Source: Gammaproteobacteria bacterium (GTDB lineage: Bacteria; Pseudomonadota; Gammaproteobacteria; SURF-13). Taken from it: a stretch of 33,999 nt of DNA. The DNA is taken from contig JAURVQ010000089.1 of NCBI GenBank assembly GCA_030655395.1, forward strand, positions 1 to 33,999, written 5' to 3'. The notes below the pieces were generated by a model. That model ran no database searches and was not told the origin of the DNA. It saw only the letters and a program-made list of their open reading frames with translations. A program made the translations under genes and the position numbers. Positions 32,309 through 33,999 of this stretch are shown here, piece by piece. The number at the start of each line of letters is the position of its first letter. Position 1 is the first letter of the stretch.

Positions 32309-33999
32309 ATGTGCGGAATCGCCGGTATCAGGGGTGAGCCGGGTGCGAATGCCAGTGCTGCGGTCGAGGCCATGACCGCAGCACTGGTGCACCGCGGTCC
32401 GGACGATTCCGGCGTCTGGGTGGACGCAGCGGCTGGCGTCGCGCTCGGCCACCGCCGTCTATCCATCCTCGATCTTTCCAGCGCCGGCCATCAGCCGATG
32501 AGCTCTCATTGCAGCCGTTATGTCATCGCCTTCAACGGCGAGATATACAACCACGCCGACGTTCGCAAGGAGTTAGAAGCCGCTGATCCCACTATACGCT
32601 GGCGCGGCCACTCCGACACTGAAACGATTCTCACCGCGGTGGCACGCTGGGGCGTGGTCCCGGCGCTTAAACGCATGGCTGGCATGTTCGCTTTTGCCCT
32701 GTGGGACCGCGAGAAACGCGTGCTGCATCTCGTCCGTGACCGGCTCGGCGAGAAGCCTCTCTACTACGGCTGGCTGGGCCGCACCCTCGTCTTCGCCTCG
32801 GAGTTGAAGGCGCTGCGTGTGCATCCACAGTGGCGCGGCGAAATTGATCGCGGTGCGCTGGTGCTGCTGCTGCGGCACAATTACATCCCCGCGCCGCACT
32901 CGATCTATCAAGGAATCCGCAAGTTGATGCCTGGCACGATCCTCTCGGTGCGGGCCGATGGCTCGTGCGAAGAAGTGCACTACTGGTCGGCGCGGGAGAC
33001 CGCCGAGCGCGGCGCCTCCGAGCCGTTCGCGGGCAGCGAGGCGGAGGCGGCCGAGGCGCTGGAGCGGTTGCTGTCCCGCTCAGTCGGTCGGCAGATGGTC
33101 GCCGACGTGCCGCTCGGCGCCTTCCTCTCGGGCGGCGTCGACTCGTCCACCATCGTGGCGCTCATGCAGGCGCAAAGCCCTCGCCCCGTGAAAACATTTA
33201 CCATCGGCTTTAACGAAGAAGCTTACAACGAGGCCGAGCATGCCAAGGCGGTAGCCAGGCACTTGGGTACGGATCACACCGAGCTTTACGTGACACCCCA
33301 AGAAGCTATGGATGTCATCCCGAGGTTGCCAGAACTCTTCGATGAGCCTTTCGCAGACTCTTCCCAGATTCCCACCTTTCTTGTTTCTCGACTCGCGCGG
33401 CAGCATGTCAAGGTGAGCCTCTCCGGTGATGGAGGCGACGAGTTGTTCGGCGGCTACAACCGCTATTTTTGGGGCAGAAGTATCTGGAGAAAAATCGGTT
33501 GGATGCCACGAGGGTTGAGGGGGTTGATAGCTGGAGGATTGAGGACGTTGCCACCGCAGTCCTGGGATTTAATCTTTCAGCGTTGTGCTGCTGTCTTGCC
33601 GGGAAAACTCAGGCAGCGAAGCCCGGGAGACAAACTCCACAAGCTGGCAGGGATTCTTGCGGTCGATAGCCCGGAGGCGATGTACTTGGGGCTGGTGTCT
33701 CATTGGAAGGACCCGGCTACGGTGGTCTTGGGCGCCAGCGAGCCCACTGTACTTACAGATCGCAATCGATGGGCGAATCTGGAAGACTTTACCCAGCGCA
33801 TGATGTATCTGGATACGGTGAGTTACCTGCCGGACGATATTCTCGTCAAAGTAGATCGGGCCAGCATGGGTGTAAGTTTGGAGTCACGTGTGCCATTTCT
33901 GGACCACAGGGTTGTTGAATGTTCCTGGAAGCTACCGCTGTCCATGAAGATTCGTGGTGTCCACGGCAAATCGCTTTTAAGGCAGGTGTTGTACAAATA
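32309..33999 (+). CDS. glutamine-hydrolysing asparagine synthase-like amidotransferase (3' end beyond window)
   Basis: This AsnB/WbpS-type enzyme uses glutamine nitrogen and ATP to amidate a carboxylate. In O-antigen loci such proteins are thought to amidate uronic acids. MCGIAGI places the class II glutaminase Cys2 at the N-terminus. HRGPDDSG, HRRLSILDLS and FNGEIYN complete the glutaminase domain. The synthetase PP-loop SGGVDSS is near residue 274 and GDGGDELFGGYNRY near 373. DRASMGVSLESRVPFLDH is near the right edge. The frame is intact for about 563 codons and has no stop, so the ORF track omits it. The usual family length is 600-650, so only the C-terminal tail is missing. It is the only evidence here for a uronamide or similar group. 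Confidence 0.92.
   Translation, partial: MCGIAGIRGEPGANASAAVEAMTAALVHRGPDDSGVWVDAAAGVALGHRRLSILDLSSAGHQPMSSHCSRYVIAFNGEIYNHADVRKELEAADPTIRWRGHSDTETILTAVARWGVVPALKRMAGMFAFALWDREKRVLHLVRDRLGEKPLYYGWLGRTLVFASELKALRVHPQWRGEIDRGALVLLLRHNYIPAPHSIYQGIRKLMPGTILSVRADGSCEEVHYWSARETAERGASEPFAGSEAEAAEALERLLSRSVGRQMVADVPLGAFLSGGVDSSTIVALMQAQSPRPVKTFTIGFNEEAYNEAEHAKAVARHLGTDHTELYVTPQEAMDVIPRLPELFDEPFADSSQIPTFLVSRLARQHVKVSLSGDGGDELFGGYNRYFWGRSIWRKIGWMPRGLRGLIAGGLRTLPPQSWDLIFQRCAAVLPGKLRQRSPGDKLHKLAGILAVDSPEAMYLGLVSHWKDPATVVLGASEPTVLTDRNRWANLEDFTQRMMYLDTVSYLPDDILVKVDRASMGVSLESRVPFLDHRVVECSWKLPLSMKIRGVHGKSLLRQVLYK

Noticed and set aside
31331-32452. 373-residue minus-strand ORF
   Set aside because: It covers the junctions of three well-supported + strand genes and has no domain or start signal of its own.

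Overview
The window is a dense surface-polysaccharide (O-antigen or capsule type) biosynthesis locus. Every supported gene lies on the + strand. Most neighbours are joined by 1-8 base overlaps (ATGA, GTGA, TTGA, taATG), so long co-transcribed runs are likely. The GC-rich coding, the Gram-negative style sugar-nucleotide genes (rfbF/rfbG, NeuA- and KdsB-like enzymes) and the enzyme families suggest a Gram-negative bacterium, probably a beta- or gammaproteobacterium. No rRNA, tRNA or housekeeping marker is present to narrow this further.

Region A (1-1930) holds a NeuA-type CMP-ulosonate synthetase and an AT-richer, GT-B-like gene that may be a CMP-sugar transferase. Region B (2030-15686) is the unusual part. 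It contains a fused FAD/Fe-S 2-hydroxyacid dehydrogenase, an FAH-family enzyme, a methyltransferase, a nucleotide-sugar epimerase, a KdsB-like cytidylyltransferase, an HpcH/HpaI pyruvate aldolase, a small unknown protein and a 616-residue GT-B-like protein. These are followed by a Gfo/Idh oxidoreductase, a decayed SIS (GmhA-like) isomerase, an SDR, a 3-dehydroquinate-synthase-like cyclase and a 2-hydroxyacid dehydrogenase. Several of these belong to families that act on 2-keto or 2-hydroxy acids, and the set includes an enzyme that could load a keto-deoxy acid onto CMP. I propose a non-canonical ulosonate or carbocyclic sugar pathway. This is an inference.

Region C (15679-17366) is a rearrangement zone. 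An AT-rich putative sugar O-methyltransferase lies between two short pieces that look like remains of a second rfbF. Region D (17367-27165) has a DegT aminotransferase, RfbF, RfbG, a GT2 glycosyltransferase, two tandem paralogous polytopic membrane proteins, a TylCIII/NovU-like C-methyltransferase, an RmlC-like epimerase and a reductase. Together these predict a CDP-linked 6-deoxy-3-C-methyl (possibly 3-amino) hexose.

Region E (27178-33999) carries assembly and decoration genes: two GT2 and one GT4 glycosyltransferases, two SAM methyltransferases, and an AsnB-type amidotransferase that runs off the right edge. No recognisable Wzx flippase, ABC exporter, NeuB or KdsA is present, so those functions must lie outside the window. 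No non-coding stretch exceeds 300 bases except 12496-12962, which is filled by the SIS pseudogene.
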